A stretch of DNA of 64,000 bases from Cohnella panacarvi Gsoil 349 (GTDB lineage: Bacteria > Bacillota > Bacilli > Paenibacillales > Paenibacillaceae), in contig NZ_KI911563.1 of the NCBI RefSeq assembly GCF_000515335.1, positions 139,735 through 203,734 of the forward strand, written 5' to 3'. The notes beneath the pieces are model-generated. The model saw only the letters and a list, made by a program, of their open reading frames with translations, was not told where the DNA came from and ran no database searches. Numbering within the stretch: position 1 is the first letter of the stretch; each line of letters starts with the position of its first letter. Positions 29,885-40,365 of the stretch are shown in pieces. Both the position numbers and the translations under genes were made by a program.

Positions 29885-30091
29885 AAAGTGAGGAACGATA
29901 AAACATTTAGTGTTACAATGGTGGAGGTTTTGTTAACCATTCTCTCGAATCGTTATCAGAATTCGACAGCGAATGGTTTATGACATAAACGTTATCGCGT
30001 CTTCTAACGGAAGACGGAATACCGTTTATGCGTACATACAGCAAAACGAATCACAGATATATTGAACGCAAAACGGGAGGATGCTTGGATC

Positions 30092-31252
30092 ATGAACATT
30101 CATGAGTATCAAGGCAAAGAAGTACTGCGTCAATACGGCGTCGCCGTACCGCGCGGCAAAGTGGCGTTTACCGTCGAAGAAGCCGTCGCTGCGGCCAAAG
30201 AACTAGGCGGTCCTGTTCAAGTCGTCAAAGCTCAAATCCATGCCGGCGGCCGCGGTAAAGCGGGCGGCGTCAAGATCGCGAAAAGTCTGGACGACGTCGC
30301 GAACTATGCGAAAGAGCTGCTCGGCAAAGTGCTCGTCACGCACCAAACGGGTCCTGAGGGCAAAGAAGTAAAACGCCTGCTCATCGAAGAAGGCTGCGAC
30401 ATCAAGAAGGAATACTACATCGGCGTCGTCGTCGACCGTGCTACCGGCCGCGTCGTCATGATGGGTTCCGAAGAAGGCGGCATGGACATCGAGGAAGTCG
30501 CTGCCCATTCCCCCGAGAAAATCATCAAAGTCGTCGTGGATCCTGCCGTCGGCTTGCTTCCGTTTCAAGCGCGCGCCCTCGCTAACGACATTAAGATTCC
30601 AGGTCCGCTCGTGGGCAAAGCGGTCGGGTTCATGCTCGCGCTCTATAAAGCGTTCGAGGACAAAGATTGCTCGATCGCCGAGATCAACCCGCTCGTCGTA
30701 ACGGGCGACGGCAACGTCATGGCGCTCGACGCGAAGCTGAACTTCGATTCCAACGCGCTGTTCCGCCATAAGGACATCCTGGAGCTTCGCGACTTGGACG
30801 AGGAAGATCCGAAAGAAATCCAAGCGTCCAAATTCGACCTCAGCTACATCGCCCTCGAAGGCAATATCGGCTGTATGGTTAACGGCGCCGGCCTCGCGAT
30901 GGCGACGATGGACATCATTAAATACTTCGGCGGCTCGCCGGCTAACTTCCTTGACGTAGGCGGCGGCGCGACGAAGGAGAAAGTAACCGAAGCATTCAAA
31001 ATCATCCTTTCCGACGCGAACGTCAAAGGGATTTTCGTTAATATTTTCGGCGGCATCATGAAGTGCGACATTATCGCCGAAGGCGTCGTCGCTGCGGCTC
31101 GCGAGCTCGGTCTGGACCGTCCGCTCGTCGTACGTCTCGAAGGCACGAACGTTGCCAAAGGCAAAGAGATCTTGAACGCATCCGGCCTGAACATCGTCGC
31201 GGCCGACTCGATGTCCGACGGAGCTCAAAAAATCGTGGCGCTAGTGAAGTAA
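30092..31252 (+). CDS. sucC: Succinate-CoA ligase (ADP-forming) beta subunit
   Basis: 386 residues from ATG 30092, preceded by GGGAGG; the open frame to 30062 is leader. An ATP-grasp subunit of the TCA-cycle enzyme that makes ATP from succinyl-CoA. The N-terminus [41 protein letters not shown] and [18 protein letters not shown] are family hallmarks. sucD follows after 30 bp. Confidence 0.98.
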   Translation: MNIHEYQGKEVLRQYGVAVPRGKVAFTVEEAVAAAKELGGPVQVVKAQIHAGGRGKAGGVKIAKSLDDVANYAKELLGKVLVTHQTGPEGKEVKRLLIEEGCDIKKEYYIGVVVDRATGRVVMMGSEEGGMDIEEVAAHSPEKIIKVVVDPAVGLLPFQARALANDIKIPGPLVGKAVGFMLALYKAFEDKDCSIAEINPLVVTGDGNVMALDAKLNFDSNALFRHKDILELRDLDEEDPKEIQASKFDLSYIALEGNIGCMVNGAGLAMATMDIIKYFGGSPANFLDVGGGATKEKVTEAFKIILSDANVKGIFVNIFGGIMKCDIIAEGVVAAARELGLDRPLVVRLEGTNVAKGKEILNASGLNIVAADSMSDGAQKIVALVK

Positions 31253-31282
31253 CTAGGGAACCTACCGGGGAGTGTATAAATC

Positions 31283-32209
31283 ATGAGTATTCTGATCGAT
31301 AAGAACACCAAGGTGATCACCCAGGGCATCACGGGCGCGACGGGAGCGTTCCATGCCAAAGGTGCTTTGGAATACGGCACGCAAATGGTCGGCGGCGTGA
31401 CGCCGGGCAAAGGCGGCCAGACGATCGATTTCGACTTGGAGAACGGCAAGAAAGTCACGTTGCCGATCTTCAATTCCGTGAAAGAAGCGGTCGCCGCTAC
31501 CGGCGCTACCGCATCCGTAATCTACGTCGCGCCTCCGTTCGCGGCCGACTCCATCATGGAAGCCGTAGACGCGGAGCTCGACCTCGTCATCTGCATCACG
31601 GAAGGCATTCCGGTTCTCGATATGGTCAAGGTCACGCGTTACATGGAAGGCAAGAAAACGCGTCTAATCGGACCGAACTGCCCGGGCGTTATTACGCCGG
31701 GCGAAATCAAGATCGGCATCATGCCGGGCTACATCCACAAGAAGGGCCACGTAGGCGTCGTGTCCCGTTCCGGTACGCTCACGTACGAAGCGGTGCATCA
31801 ATTGACGACCCGCGGCATCGGCCAATCTTCCGCTGTCGGAATCGGCGGAGACCCGGTCAAAGGCTCCGAATTCATCGACATCCTGAAGCTGTTCAATGAA
31901 GACCCGGATACGTACGCGGTCATCATGATCGGCGAAATCGGCGGCACGGCGGAAGAGGAAGCCGCCGAATGGATCAAAGCGAACATGACGAAGCCTGTCG
32001 TCGGCTTCATCGGCGGCGCTACGGCTCCTGCGGGCAAACGCATGGGCCACGCGGGCGCAATCATCTCCGGCGGCAAAGGAACGGCTGCCGAGAAGATCGC
32101 AACGCTCGAAGCGTGCGGCGTCCGCGTCGCTCCGACGCCTTCCGACATGGGCTCGACGCTTGTCGCCGTCCTCGAGGACAAAGGCCTGCTGGAAAAATGC
32201 AAAGGTTAA
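31283..32209 (+). CDS. sucD: Succinate-CoA ligase alpha subunit
   Basis: 308 residues. It carries the CoA-binding Rossmann domain ([20 protein letters not shown]) and the histidine that is phosphorylated during catalysis, in [14 protein letters not shown] (~residue 255). GPNCPGVI and [12 protein letters not shown] are also present. The start follows CCGGGGAGTG. The unit ends at a terminator about 50 bp downstream. Confidence 0.98.
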   Translation: MSILIDKNTKVITQGITGATGAFHAKGALEYGTQMVGGVTPGKGGQTIDFDLENGKKVTLPIFNSVKEAVAATGATASVIYVAPPFAADSIMEAVDAELDLVICITEGIPVLDMVKVTRYMEGKKTRLIGPNCPGVITPGEIKIGIMPGYIHKKGHVGVVSRSGTLTYEAVHQLTTRGIGQSSAVGIGGDPVKGSEFIDILKLFNEDPDTYAVIMIGEIGGTAEEEAAEWIKANMTKPVVGFIGGATAPAGKRMGHAGAIISGGKGTAAEKIATLEACGVRVAPTPSDMGSTLVAVLEDKGLLEKCKG

Positions 32210-32260
32210 TGTTATAGTAACAGCACAATAAGCACAAACGCTTTAACGGCAAGGCAAGCA

Positions 32261-32300
32261 GCCTTCCGCCCCCTCGGTTCGAGGGAGTGGAGGGCTTTTT
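32261..32300 (+). terminator. Intrinsic terminator after sucCD
   Basis: Long stem GCCTTCC-G-CCCCCTC / GAGGGAGTGGAGGGC with a GGTTC loop region, followed by TTTTT. Confidence 0.85.
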
Positions 32301-32334
32301 GTCTTACGGGCGGGAAGAAAGGTCGGGAAAGACG

Positions 32335-33528
32335 ATGGGTAACGATCATGCGTGGAAAGCGAGAAAGAATCGGCCGAGATTAACGCTAGAAGACGTCCGC
32401 AATTCCGGCATCACGAGAGGGCTGCTGCTTGCGCTGCACGAGGCCGAAGGAGTAGGGGATCTCGCGATTTGCCATGTCGTGCAATACGGGATCAACCATC
32501 CGTTGCGCCTGCGGAGCGACGTAGGTACGTTCCGGGAGCGGGATTGGAGGGAGATGGGGCTTGCTCCGTCTCAATGCGAGGCGGTCATCGCCAGCATCGG
32601 ACCCGAAGCGCATCGGCGCCGCATCAGACGGTGCCGCGATCGGGGGATCGGAATTATGACGTTCTTGGACGAACGTTATCCGCCATTGCTTAGGGAAATC
32701 GCCGATCCTCCCTGGATCCTCTATTATAGGGGGAATTGGGAGCTGGCCCACAAGCCGGCGGTGGCCATCGTCGGCACGCGGCAAGCGACGGCGTACGGCC
32801 GTAAAATCGCGGAGGACCTCGCTGCCGGCTGCGCGCGGCGCGTTACGATCGTCAGCGGGCTGGCCAGAGGCATCGACTCCGCTGCGCATAGAGGAGCGCT
32901 GCGCGGCGAATGCCGCACGATTGCCGTGCTCGCTACGCCAGTAGACGTCTGTTACCCGCCCGAAAACCAACTCCTGTACGACCACATCGTCAAGGACGGC
33001 CTTATCCTATCGGAGACGCCGCCGGAAGCCGTGATCCACCCCGCTAAATTCCCGATGCGCAACCGGATCATCGCCGGGCTGTCGATGGGCGTCGTCGTCG
33101 TGGAAGCGGCCAGGCGGAGCGGCGCTCTCATTACGGCGGACCTCGCGATCGACTATGATCGGGACGTGTTCGTCGTTCCGGGGCCGATCAGCTCGCCTCG
33201 CAGCTCGGGAGCGCTCGAATACTTTCGGAAGGGTGCGGAGCCGGTGCTTGACGAGAGCGATATTTTCCAAGCTTATAAACATCGGTTGCCCAAGGAACGC
33301 CGCAACTCCCGCGCTTCCGATAAAGTAACGGAGCCGTATTCGAAGCCTCGGATCCTGTCGAATGACGAGCGGGCTATCTATGATTTGATAGCGGATCAGC
33401 CTCGTTCCATCGACGAGCTGGCGGAACAATCTGGCATGCAGTTTGGACTTTTACAATCGGTTCTGCTATCTTTAATGATAAAACGAACGATTCAGCAGCA
33501 ACCCGGTTCTATATATAAGGTCCTCTAA
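32335..33528 (+). CDS. dprA: DNA-processing protein DprA
   Basis: 397 residues from ATG 32335 (GGGAAAG upstream). The frame extends to 32287 inside the preceding terminator and is not coding there. DprA loads RecA on incoming single-stranded DNA during transformation. The N-terminal SAM-like helical region is ~25-100. The Rossmann core has VAIVGTRQATAYGRKIAEDL, VTIVSGLARGIDSAAHRGAL, FPMRNRIIAGLS and VVVEAARRSGALITADLA. The C-terminal winged-helix DML1-like domain is ~335-397 (AIYDLIADQPRSIDELAEQS). Confidence 0.96.
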   Translation: MGNDHAWKARKNRPRLTLEDVRNSGITRGLLLALHEAEGVGDLAICHVVQYGINHPLRLRSDVGTFRERDWREMGLAPSQCEAVIASIGPEAHRRRIRRCRDRGIGIMTFLDERYPPLLREIADPPWILYYRGNWELAHKPAVAIVGTRQATAYGRKIAEDLAAGCARRVTIVSGLARGIDSAAHRGALRGECRTIAVLATPVDVCYPPENQLLYDHIVKDGLILSETPPEAVIHPAKFPMRNRIIAGLSMGVVVVEAARRSGALITADLAIDYDRDVFVVPGPISSPRSSGALEYFRKGAEPVLDESDIFQAYKHRLPKERRNSRASDKVTEPYSKPRILSNDERAIYDLIADQPRSIDELAEQSGMQFGLLQSVLLSLMIKRTIQQQPGSIYKVL

Positions 33529-33579
33529 AGTAGCCGATAGGCTTGCCGAGGCGGACTCGTCGACCGTAGGAGAGGAGGA

Positions 33580-35697
33580 ATGGACGTGGCCGATTCACTC
33601 GTAATCGTGGAATCCCCGGCGAAAGCCAAGACGATCGGTAAATATCTCGGAAGCAAATATATCGTTAAAGCGTCCATGGGCCATATTCGCGATTTACCCA
33701 AGAGTCAAATCGGGGTAGAAGTCGATAACGACTTCCATCCGAAGTACATCACGATCCGCGGCAAAGGCAACGTGCTTAAGGAATTAAGAGACGCTAGCAA
33801 AAAGGTGAAAAAAGTGTATTTGGCGGCTGACCCGGACCGCGAAGGGGAAGCGATCGCCTGGCACCTCGCCCATTACTTGGAACTGGACGAGAAGGACGCC
33901 TGCCGCGTCGTATTCAACGAAATTACGAAGCAAGCGGTCAAAGACGCGTTCAAGACGCCGAGACCGATCGATATGGATCTCGTCAACGCCCAGCAAGCGA
34001 GAAGGGTGCTGGATCGCCTGGTAGGCTATAAGATCAGCCCGTTGCTCTGGAAGAAGGTCAAGAAAGGGCTAAGCGCGGGGCGCGTCCAATCCGTCGCCGT
34101 GAAGCTCATCTATGATCGCGAGAACGAGATCAAGGCGTTCGTCCCCGAAGAATATTGGAGCATAACCGCGCATCTGATGAAAGGGAAGAACGGCTTCGAG
34201 GCGAAGTTCCATGCGCTCGGCGGCGAGAAGAAGGAGCTCCGCAGCGAAGCGGAGGTGAAGGAAATCGTCGCGCTTCTGAACGGCAAACCGTTCGAAGTAG
34301 GAGAAGTGAAAGAGAAGGAGCGGATGCGCAATCCGTCCCCTCCTTTTATTACCTCTTCGCTGCAGCAGGAAGCGGCCCGCAAGTTGAACTTCCGCGCGTC
34401 CAAGACGATGCAGATCGCCCAGCAGCTTTATGAAGGCGTCGATCTCGGCAAAGAAGGCACGGTCGGCCTCATCACCTACATGCGTACCGATTCGACGCGG
34501 ATTTCTCCCGTCGCGCAAGAGGAAGCCAAGGCATTCATCGAAGAACGCTACGGAGAGAAGTTCTATCCGGAGACGCCGCGAGTATATGTGAAAAAGAACG
34601 CAAACGCCCAGGACGCGCATGAGGCGATCCGCCCGACGTCCGTCCTGCGCGACCCTGAATCGGTTAAATCGTTCTTGTCTCGCGATCAACTGCGGCTTTA
34701 CAAGCTTGTTTGGGAGCGTTTCGTCGCGAGCCAGATGTCGTCCGCGATACTCGATACGATGACGGTAGATCTATTGAACGGACCGGTAACGTTCCGGGCC
34801 AACGGGTCGAAGATGAAGTTTCCTGGCTTTACGAAGGTTTACGTGGAAGGCAGCGACGACGATACGCCCGACGAGGACCGTCTGTTACCGGCGCTTGCGG
34901 CGGGCGAGAGCGTTGCCGCGCAGCAGATCGATCCGAAGCAGCATTTCACGCAGCCGCCGCCGCGTTATACCGAAGCGCGTCTCGTACGCGCGCTCGAGGA
35001 GCTGGGCATTGGCCGTCCGAGCACGTACGCGCCGACGCTGGAGACGATTCAGAAGCGTTATTACGTCGCCATCGAAGAGAAGAAATTCGTACCGACGGAG
35101 CTGGGAGAACTCGTGGTCCAGTTGATGGAGGAGTTTTTCCCGGAAATTCTCGACGCCGAATTTACGGCGCATATGGAAGGCGATCTCGACCATGTCGAGG
35201 AAGGAACGCAGGAATGGGTCAACGTCATCGGCGATTTCTACAAGTCGTTCGAGAAACGGCTTGCCGTCGCCGAGGAAGAAATGAAAGAAGTCGAAATCCG
35301 CGATGAGCCTTCGGACGAAAATTGCGACAAATGCGGTAGTCCGATGGTGTATAAGATGGGCCGGTTCGGCAAGTTCCTGGCATGCTCCGGGTTCCCGGAT
35401 TGCCGGAACACGAAGCCGATCGTGAAGGCGACCGGCGTCACTTGCCCGAAATGCAAGGAAGGGCATATCGTCGAACGCCGCAGCAAGAAGGGGCGCATGT
35501 TCTACGGCTGCGACAAATATCCGGAATGCGACTTCGTCTCCTGGGATAAACCGATCGCCAAGCCATGCCCGGAGTGCAGCGGCATGATGGTCGAGAAACG
35601 AGTGAAGGGCGATACGCAATATCATTGCACCGTCTGCACGCACTCGGAGGAAGCCGCGGAACCGGATGAAGCGGCCGAGGCGGATGTCGATTATTAA
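33580..35697 (+). CDS. topA: DNA topoisomerase I
   Basis: 705 residues. A type IA enzyme that relaxes negative supercoils. The toprim domain starts [18 protein letters not shown] and has [15 protein letters not shown]. The active-site tyrosine is in [14 protein letters not shown] (~residue 300). Three C-terminal four-cysteine zinc ribbons are intact: [10 protein letters not shown]...C...[11 protein letters not shown]...C...C and [10 protein letters not shown]...C...C, ~585-690. GAGGAGGA precedes the ATG. It is followed by trmFO, as in Bacillus. Confidence 0.98.
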   Translation: MDVADSLVIVESPAKAKTIGKYLGSKYIVKASMGHIRDLPKSQIGVEVDNDFHPKYITIRGKGNVLKELRDASKKVKKVYLAADPDREGEAIAWHLAHYLELDEKDACRVVFNEITKQAVKDAFKTPRPIDMDLVNAQQARRVLDRLVGYKISPLLWKKVKKGLSAGRVQSVAVKLIYDRENEIKAFVPEEYWSITAHLMKGKNGFEAKFHALGGEKKELRSEAEVKEIVALLNGKPFEVGEVKEKERMRNPSPPFITSSLQQEAARKLNFRASKTMQIAQQLYEGVDLGKEGTVGLITYMRTDSTRISPVAQEEAKAFIEERYGEKFYPETPRVYVKKNANAQDAHEAIRPTSVLRDPESVKSFLSRDQLRLYKLVWERFVASQMSSAILDTMTVDLLNGPVTFRANGSKMKFPGFTKVYVEGSDDDTPDEDRLLPALAAGESVAAQQIDPKQHFTQPPPRYTEARLVRALEELGIGRPSTYAPTLETIQKRYYVAIEEKKFVPTELGELVVQLMEEFFPEILDAEFTAHMEGDLDHVEEGTQEWVNVIGDFYKSFEKRLAVAEEEMKEVEIRDEPSDENCDKCGSPMVYKMGRFGKFLACSGFPDCRNTKPIVKATGVTCPKCKEGHIVERRSKKGRMFYGCDKYPECDFVSWDKPIAKPCPECSGMMVEKRVKGDTQYHCTVCTHSEEAAEPDEAAEADVDY

Positions 35698-35734
35698 GGA
35701 TTATTGAAGCAGAAGCAGAAAGAAGGTTTACGTT

Positions 35735-37081
35735 GTGAGCGTGGTTCAATCCGTGACGGTCATCGGCGCAGGTCTAGCCGGCAGCGAAGCCGCGTGGCAG
35801 ATCGCCAAGCTGGGCGTCCCCGTCACTTTATACGAAATGCGTCCGGTGCGGCGCACGCCTGCGCACCATACGGACGGCTTCGCGGAGCTCGTCTGCAGCA
35901 ACAGTCTCAGAGCGAACGGACTGACGAACGCCGTCGGCGTGTTGAAGGAAGAGATGAGAAGGCTCGACTCGCTCATCTTGGCGAGCGCCGACATGCATGC
36001 CGTACCGGCAGGCGGGGCGCTGGCCGTCGATCGCGAGGGTTTCTCCGGCGAAGTTACGCGCACGCTGAGGGAGCATCCTCTTATTACGGTGATCAACGAA
36101 GAGATCAAAGAAATTCCGAAGGACGGCATCGTCGTCGTCGCGACGGGTCCTCTTACTTCTCCGGAGTTATCGGAGAGCATAAAGCAGTTGATGGGAGAAG
36201 AATATTTCTACTTCTTCGACGCGGCGGCGCCGATCGTCGAGAAGGATTCGATCGATATGGATAAGGTGTATCTCGCTTCGCGCTACGATAAAGGCGAGGC
36301 GGCGTACTTGAACTGTCCGATGACGGAAGCGGAGTTCGACGCGTTCTACGAGGCGCTTACGACGGCCGAAGTGGCGGCGGTCAAAGAGTTCGAGAAGGAA
36401 ATGTACTTCGAAGGCTGCATGCCGATCGAAGTAATGGCGAAGCGGGGCAAACAGACCGTGCTGTTCGGCCCGATGAAGCCGGTCGGTCTGATCGACCCGC
36501 GCACGGGGAAATTGCCGCACGCCGTTATCCAGCTTCGGCAAGATAACGCGGCCGGAACGCTGTACAACATCGTCGGCTTCCAGACGCACTTGAAGTGGGG
36601 CGAGCAGAAGCGCGTATTTTCGATGATTCCCGGTCTAGAGAACGCGGAATTCGTCAGATACGGCGTTATGCATCGCAATACGTTCATCAACTCTCCTAAG
36701 CTGATGTTGCCGACGTATCAATTCCGCGGACGCGAGACGTTGTTCTTCGCCGGCCAGATGACGGGCGTCGAAGGTTACGTGGAGTCCGCCGCGTCCGGGT
36801 TGATCGCGGGTCTTAACGCCGGACGGCTGGCGAAAGGCTTGGAGCCGCTGACGCTTCCGCAGCACACGACGCTCGGCAGCATGGCGCAATATATCACGAC
36901 GGCCGATTTCAAGCATTTTCAACCGATGAACGCGAACTTCGGGCTGTTCCCGCCTTTAGGCTATCGCATAAGAAGCAAGAAAGAAAAGAACGATGCCATC
37001 GCCGCGCGGGCGTTGGAGAGCGTTGACGCATTAAGCGAGGAGCTTCGGGACACCAAGAGCAGCGACGTATCCGTTCATTAG
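35735..37081 (+). CDS. trmFO: tRNA (uracil-54) methyltransferase TrmFO (folate- and FAD-dependent)
   Basis: 448 residues from GTG 35735 (AGAAAGAAGG upstream). It makes ribothymidine 54 in tRNA using methylene-tetrahydrofolate. The FAD-binding fold is [20 protein letters not shown]. The family-specific [20 protein letters not shown] segment carries a conserved cysteine. [20 protein letters not shown] and [20 protein letters not shown] follow. In B. subtilis codV (xerC) comes next; here hslV follows directly after a 180-bp spacer. Confidence 0.97.
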   Translation: MSVVQSVTVIGAGLAGSEAAWQIAKLGVPVTLYEMRPVRRTPAHHTDGFAELVCSNSLRANGLTNAVGVLKEEMRRLDSLILASADMHAVPAGGALAVDREGFSGEVTRTLREHPLITVINEEIKEIPKDGIVVVATGPLTSPELSESIKQLMGEEYFYFFDAAAPIVEKDSIDMDKVYLASRYDKGEAAYLNCPMTEAEFDAFYEALTTAEVAAVKEFEKEMYFEGCMPIEVMAKRGKQTVLFGPMKPVGLIDPRTGKLPHAVIQLRQDNAAGTLYNIVGFQTHLKWGEQKRVFSMIPGLENAEFVRYGVMHRNTFINSPKLMLPTYQFRGRETLFFAGQMTGVEGYVESAASGLIAGLNAGRLAKGLEPLTLPQHTTLGSMAQYITTADFKHFQPMNANFGLFPPLGYRIRSKKEKNDAIAARALESVDALSEELRDTKSSDVSVH

Positions 37082-37118
37082 AAGCAGCGGCAGCTTCCAT
37101 CGGAGGCCGCTGCTTTGC
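37082..37118 (+). terminator. Possible terminator after trmFO
   Basis: 10-bp stem AAGCAGCGGC / GCCGCTGCTT directly at the stop codon, but only a short T-tract (TTTG). Confidence 0.55.
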
Positions 37119-37151
37119 CGCTTTATTCACGACGAATGCAAAATCGGGAAA

Positions 37152-37230
37152 GCTCCGAATAGAGGTGCATATGCCTCTAATCGCGCCGTTCCTCCAATCC
37201 CCGCCAATAAGGGTTTCATGCCTTTGACCC
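37152..37230 (+). repeat. Two decayed units related to the 50-bp array (family B')
   Basis: CTCCGAATAGAGG-TGCATATG-CCTCTAATC is followed about 48 bp later by CCAATAAGGG-TTTCATG-CCTTTGAC, with CCAATCCCCGCC between. The flanks (CTCCGAATA, CCTCTAATC, AATAAGGG) match the 21.2-21.9 kb units, while the dyad centre has changed but still pairs. The block lies directly upstream of hslV. Confidence 0.6.
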
Positions 37231-37261
37231 ATGACGATATAAGATCAAGGAGGTATCATTC

Positions 37262-37804
37262 ATGGATATGAGCTTTCACGCGACGACGATATGCGCGGTT
37301 CGACATAACGGCCAAGGCGCGATCGCGGGAGACGGTCAAGTGACGTTCGGCAATAGCATGGTCATGAAGAATAGCGCGAAGAAGGTTCGCCGGCTTTATC
37401 GCGGGCAAGTGCTCGCCGGATTCGCAGGTTCGGTCGCGGACGCGATCACGCTGTTCGAGAAATTCGAGGGCAAGCTCGAGGAGCATCACGGCAACCTTCA
37501 GCGCGCCGCCGTCGAACTTGCCAAGGAATGGCGCTCGGACCGCGTGCTGCGCCGTCTCGAGGCGATGATGATCGTCGTGGACGCGACGGGCATGCTGCTG
37601 CTATCCGGCAACGGGGAAGTGATCGAGCCCGACGACGGCATTCTAGCGATCGGTTCCGGAGGCAGCTTCGCTCTCGCGGCGGCGCGCGCGTTAGTGCGCC
37701 ATGCGCCTGCGATGAACGCGAAAGATATCGCCAGAGCGGCGCTCGAAACCGCGGCGGAAATATGCGTGTTCACGAACGCCAACCTTGTCGTCGAAGAAAT
37801 TTAA
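37262..37804 (+). CDS. hslV: ATP-dependent protease peptidase subunit HslV (ClpQ/CodW)
   Basis: 180 residues. Proteasome-like peptidase that forms a complex with the HslU ATPase. The core begins [20 protein letters not shown]; the canonical catalytic threonine is the first T of TTI, after a 7-residue lead [26 protein letters not shown] and [20 protein letters not shown] follow. AAGGAGGT 7 bp upstream favours ATG 37262; ATG 37268 would give MSFHA, closer to the B. subtilis protein. hslU follows after a duplicated spacer. Confidence 0.96.
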   Translation: MDMSFHATTICAVRHNGQGAIAGDGQVTFGNSMVMKNSAKKVRRLYRGQVLAGFAGSVADAITLFEKFEGKLEEHHGNLQRAAVELAKEWRSDRVLRRLEAMMIVVDATGMLLLSGNGEVIEPDDGILAIGSGGSFALAAARALVRHAPAMNAKDIARAALETAAEICVFTNANLVVEEI

Positions 37805-37810
37805 CAGTCG

Positions 37811-37890
37811 GTTAGATCGAGCCCGACGTAGATTCATTTTTATCAAGGGTGAGTTAGATCGAGCCCGACGTAGATTCACTTTTATCAAGG
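37811..37890 (+). repeat. Direct duplication of the hslU leader
   Basis: Two 38-bp copies (37811-37848 and 37853-37890) with a single mismatch, starting GTTAGATCGAGCCCGACG and ending TTTTATCAAGG. The second copy supplies the hslU Shine-Dalgarno (TCAAGGAGGT); the first reads TCAAGGGTGAG. Confidence 0.95.
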
Positions 37891-37900
37891 AGGTATGGGT

Positions 37901-39292
37901 ATGAACGATAAACTGACTCCCCGTCAAATCGTGGCGGAGCTTGATAAATATATCGTAGGCCAGAAATCGGCGAAGCGATCCGTCGCGGTCGCGCTTCGCA
38001 ACCGTTACCGCCGCAGTTTGCTGCCCGAACAGTTGCGCGACGAAGTGGTGCCTAAGAACATTCTGATGATCGGTCCGACGGGCGTCGGCAAGACGGAAAT
38101 CGCCCGGAGGCTAGCTAAGCTCGTACACGCGCCGTTCGTCAAAGTCGAGGCGACCAAATTCACGGAAGTCGGTTACGTCGGCCGAGACGTCGAGTCGATG
38201 GTTCGCGACCTCGTCGAAACCTCGATCCGCATGGTCAAGGAAGAGCGTACCGAGAATGTCAAGGACAAGGCGGAGCAAGCGGCGAACGAACGGCTCGTCG
38301 CGCTGCTCGTCCCCGCGCCGGTCAAGCAGAAAGCGCAGCGCAATCCGCTCGAGATGCTGTTCGGAGGCGCCAACGCGCCCGCCGATGAACCGGAGCCGGT
38401 CGATCCGAGCTTGCAGGATAAGCGCCGCGACATGAAGACGAAACTCGAATCGGGCGCGCTCGAGAAAGATATCGTCGAGATCGAAGTGGAGGATGCTACC
38501 CCCAGCATGCTCGATATGTTCGCCGGCCCCGGCCAAGAGCAAATGGGGCAGAACATGCAGGAGATGCTCGGTCAGTTCATGCCCAAGAAGCGCAAGAAGA
38601 GAAAGCTGACCGTCAGAGAAGCGCGCAAAGTGCTTACGGCCGAAGAGGCGACGAAGCTGATCGACATGGACGACGTCACTTCCGAATCGGTGCGCAGAGC
38701 GGAGCAATCGGGCATCATATTCATCGACGAGATCGACAAAATCGCCAGCAACGGGCGCGGCCAAGGGCCGGACGTCTCCCGCGAAGGCGTACAGCGGGAT
38801 ATTCTGCCGATCGTCGAAGGATCGACCGTCATGACCAAGTACGGACCGGTGAAGACGGATTACGTGCTGTTCATCGCGGCCGGCGCGTTCCATGTCGCCA
38901 AGCCATCCGACCTCATTCCCGAGCTGCAGGGCCGGTTTCCGATCCGCGTCGAGCTCAGCAGCTTAACGGACGAGGATTTCGTGCGCATCCTGACCGAACC
39001 GCAGAACGCGTTGACGAAGCAATATACCGCGCTGCTTCAGACCGAGGGCATCCAAGTGACGTTCACGGACGGCGCGATCGCGGAGCTTGCGCGGATGGCG
39101 CAGGAAGTAAACCGCAACACCGAGAATATCGGCGCGCGCAGACTGCACACGCTGCTCGAAAAGCTGCTCGAGGATTTATCGTTCGAAGCGCCGGAGCTGC
39201 AGCTCGAAGAGATGTCCATTACACCGGAATACGTTCGGGAGAAACTTGCGTCCATTGCAAGTAATCGCGATTTGAGTCAATATATTTTATAA
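37901..39292 (+). CDS. hslU: HslU ATPase (ClpY/CodX)
   Basis: 463 residues from ATG 37901, 6 bp after AAGGAGGT; ATG 37895 directly abuts the site and is less likely. AAA+ unfoldase partner of HslV. It has [20 protein letters not shown], Walker [21 protein letters not shown] (~residue 55) and the pore loop region [11 protein letters not shown]. The intermediate domain is ~110-240, Walker [13 protein letters not shown], sensor 2 [20 protein letters not shown], and the C-terminal tail ends DLSQYIL. Confidence 0.97.
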   Translation: MNDKLTPRQIVAELDKYIVGQKSAKRSVAVALRNRYRRSLLPEQLRDEVVPKNILMIGPTGVGKTEIARRLAKLVHAPFVKVEATKFTEVGYVGRDVESMVRDLVETSIRMVKEERTENVKDKAEQAANERLVALLVPAPVKQKAQRNPLEMLFGGANAPADEPEPVDPSLQDKRRDMKTKLESGALEKDIVEIEVEDATPSMLDMFAGPGQEQMGQNMQEMLGQFMPKKRKKRKLTVREARKVLTAEEATKLIDMDDVTSESVRRAEQSGIIFIDEIDKIASNGRGQGPDVSREGVQRDILPIVEGSTVMTKYGPVKTDYVLFIAAGAFHVAKPSDLIPELQGRFPIRVELSSLTDEDFVRILTEPQNALTKQYTALLQTEGIQVTFTDGAIAELARMAQEVNRNTENIGARRLHTLLEKLLEDLSFEAPELQLEEMSITPEYVREKLASIASNRDLSQYIL

Positions 39293-39346
39293 TCGAAGGG
39301 TTTTAATGTTTAATGTGTCTGTAACATCTAGGAGGATAATGAACTC

Positions 39347-40114
39347 ATGACGCTGTTGATGAAAACCCGTACGTTGAATCGGCTGCTACAGAGAGCGGCG
39401 GGAAAGCCGCTCAGCTTCAGGGAGATGGCGGAAGGCTTGCGCGAGACGATTCAAGGCGACGTCTTCGTGGTCAGCCGGCGCGGCAAAATTCTAGGCGCCG
39501 CGCATTCCGCCGCTTTCCCGGACATGTGGCTTAGACAGGAGCATCCGGAGGAGCTGCGTTTTCCGGCGACGACGAACGAGCAACTGCTTCGCATCGGCGA
39601 GACGGCGGCTAATACGTCTGCAGAGGAAACGCTGTCTCCGGCCCACGCCGCGTTCGCGAACGGGGTCGTAACCATAGTGCCGATAATAGGCGGCGCGGAC
39701 CGGCTTGGGACTCTGGTCCTAGCAAGAGAAGGCCATTCGTTCGGCGACGATGACCTGATTCTCGCCGAATACGGCTCCACGATCATCGGCATGGAGATTC
39801 TCCGCGAACGCGCGGAAGAGCGGGAAACCGAAGCGCGGAGCAAAGCCATCGTCTCCGTCGCGGTCAACTCTCTCTCTTTTAGCGAATTAGAAGCCGTCGA
39901 ACAAATATTCGAGCAATTGGATGGCAAAGAGGGGCTGCTTGTCGCCTCCAAAATCGCCGACCGGGCAGGCATTACGAGATCGGTCATCGTCAACGCGTTA
40001 AGGAAGCTGGAAAGCGCCGGCGTTATCGAGACGAGGTCGCTGGGCATGAAAGGCACCTATATCCGCATTATGAACGTGCAGCTGTTGCAGGAACTGGAGC
40101 AACGCAAGAGCTAA
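39347..40114 (+). CDS. codY: Global GTP/branched-chain amino acid sensor CodY
   Basis: 255 residues. A repressor that senses GTP and isoleucine/leucine/valine and controls post-exponential genes, including motility in B. subtilis. The N-terminal GAF domain is ~1-155 ([33 protein letters not shown]). The C-terminal winged HTH is [20 protein letters not shown] and [27 protein letters not shown] precedes the ATG by 10 bp. It ends at a terminator, separating it from the flagellar operon. Confidence 0.97.
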   Translation: MTLLMKTRTLNRLLQRAAGKPLSFREMAEGLRETIQGDVFVVSRRGKILGAAHSAAFPDMWLRQEHPEELRFPATTNEQLLRIGETAANTSAEETLSPAHAAFANGVVTIVPIIGGADRLGTLVLAREGHSFGDDDLILAEYGSTIIGMEILRERAEERETEARSKAIVSVAVNSLSFSELEAVEQIFEQLDGKEGLLVASKIADRAGITRSVIVNALRKLESAGVIETRSLGMKGTYIRIMNVQLLQELEQRKS

Positions 40115-40140
40115 AAATTTTATACCCTTAAAGCCTATTG

Positions 40141-40175
40141 AGCCCTATCTTCTATACGAAGATTAGGGCTTTATT
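40141..40175 (+). terminator. Intrinsic terminator after codY
   Basis: AGCCCTA-TCTTC / GAAGATTAGGGCT stem (one bulge, TATAC loop), followed by TTATTCTT. Confidence 0.8.
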
Positions 40176-40179
40176 CTTA

Positions 40180-40208
40180 TTGTCACACGACCGCTTGTCA
40201 TAGATGAT
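40180..40208 (+). promoter_or_regulatory. Sigma-A-like promoter candidate for the fla/che operon
   Basis: TTGTCA (40180-40185), 17-bp spacer, GATGAT (40203-40208). A second TTGTCA lies at 40195. The leader to flgB is about 155 nt. Confidence 0.4.
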
Positions 40209-40252
40209 GTTCTTAGAATTTTTTAATGTGTCACTACATGTAGATTTTTTAA

Positions 40253-40278
40253 TCAAAGAACGAAATAGATGTCGATTA
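40253..40278 (+). promoter_or_regulatory. Sigma-D (FliA)-like promoter candidate for the fla/che operon
   Basis: TCAA (40253-40256), 14-bp spacer, GTCGATTA (40271-40278), compared with the B. subtilis sigma-D pattern TAAA-N14-16-GCCGATAT. In B. subtilis the operon has both sigma-A and sigma-D promoters, so the pairing is plausible. Confidence 0.4.
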
Positions 40279-40365
40279 AAGCAGGAATTTATCGATATCA
40301 TGTGGAATGTAAAAGAGAAGTTTGCAGAGTCATGTCAGTTTGTGCTCGGGAAAGAGGCGACGAGA

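Noticed and set aside
40204-40365. 54-residue N-terminal extension of FlgB
   Set aside because: It runs through the promoter region, is unlike any rod protein, and ATG 40366 has a good ribosome site.
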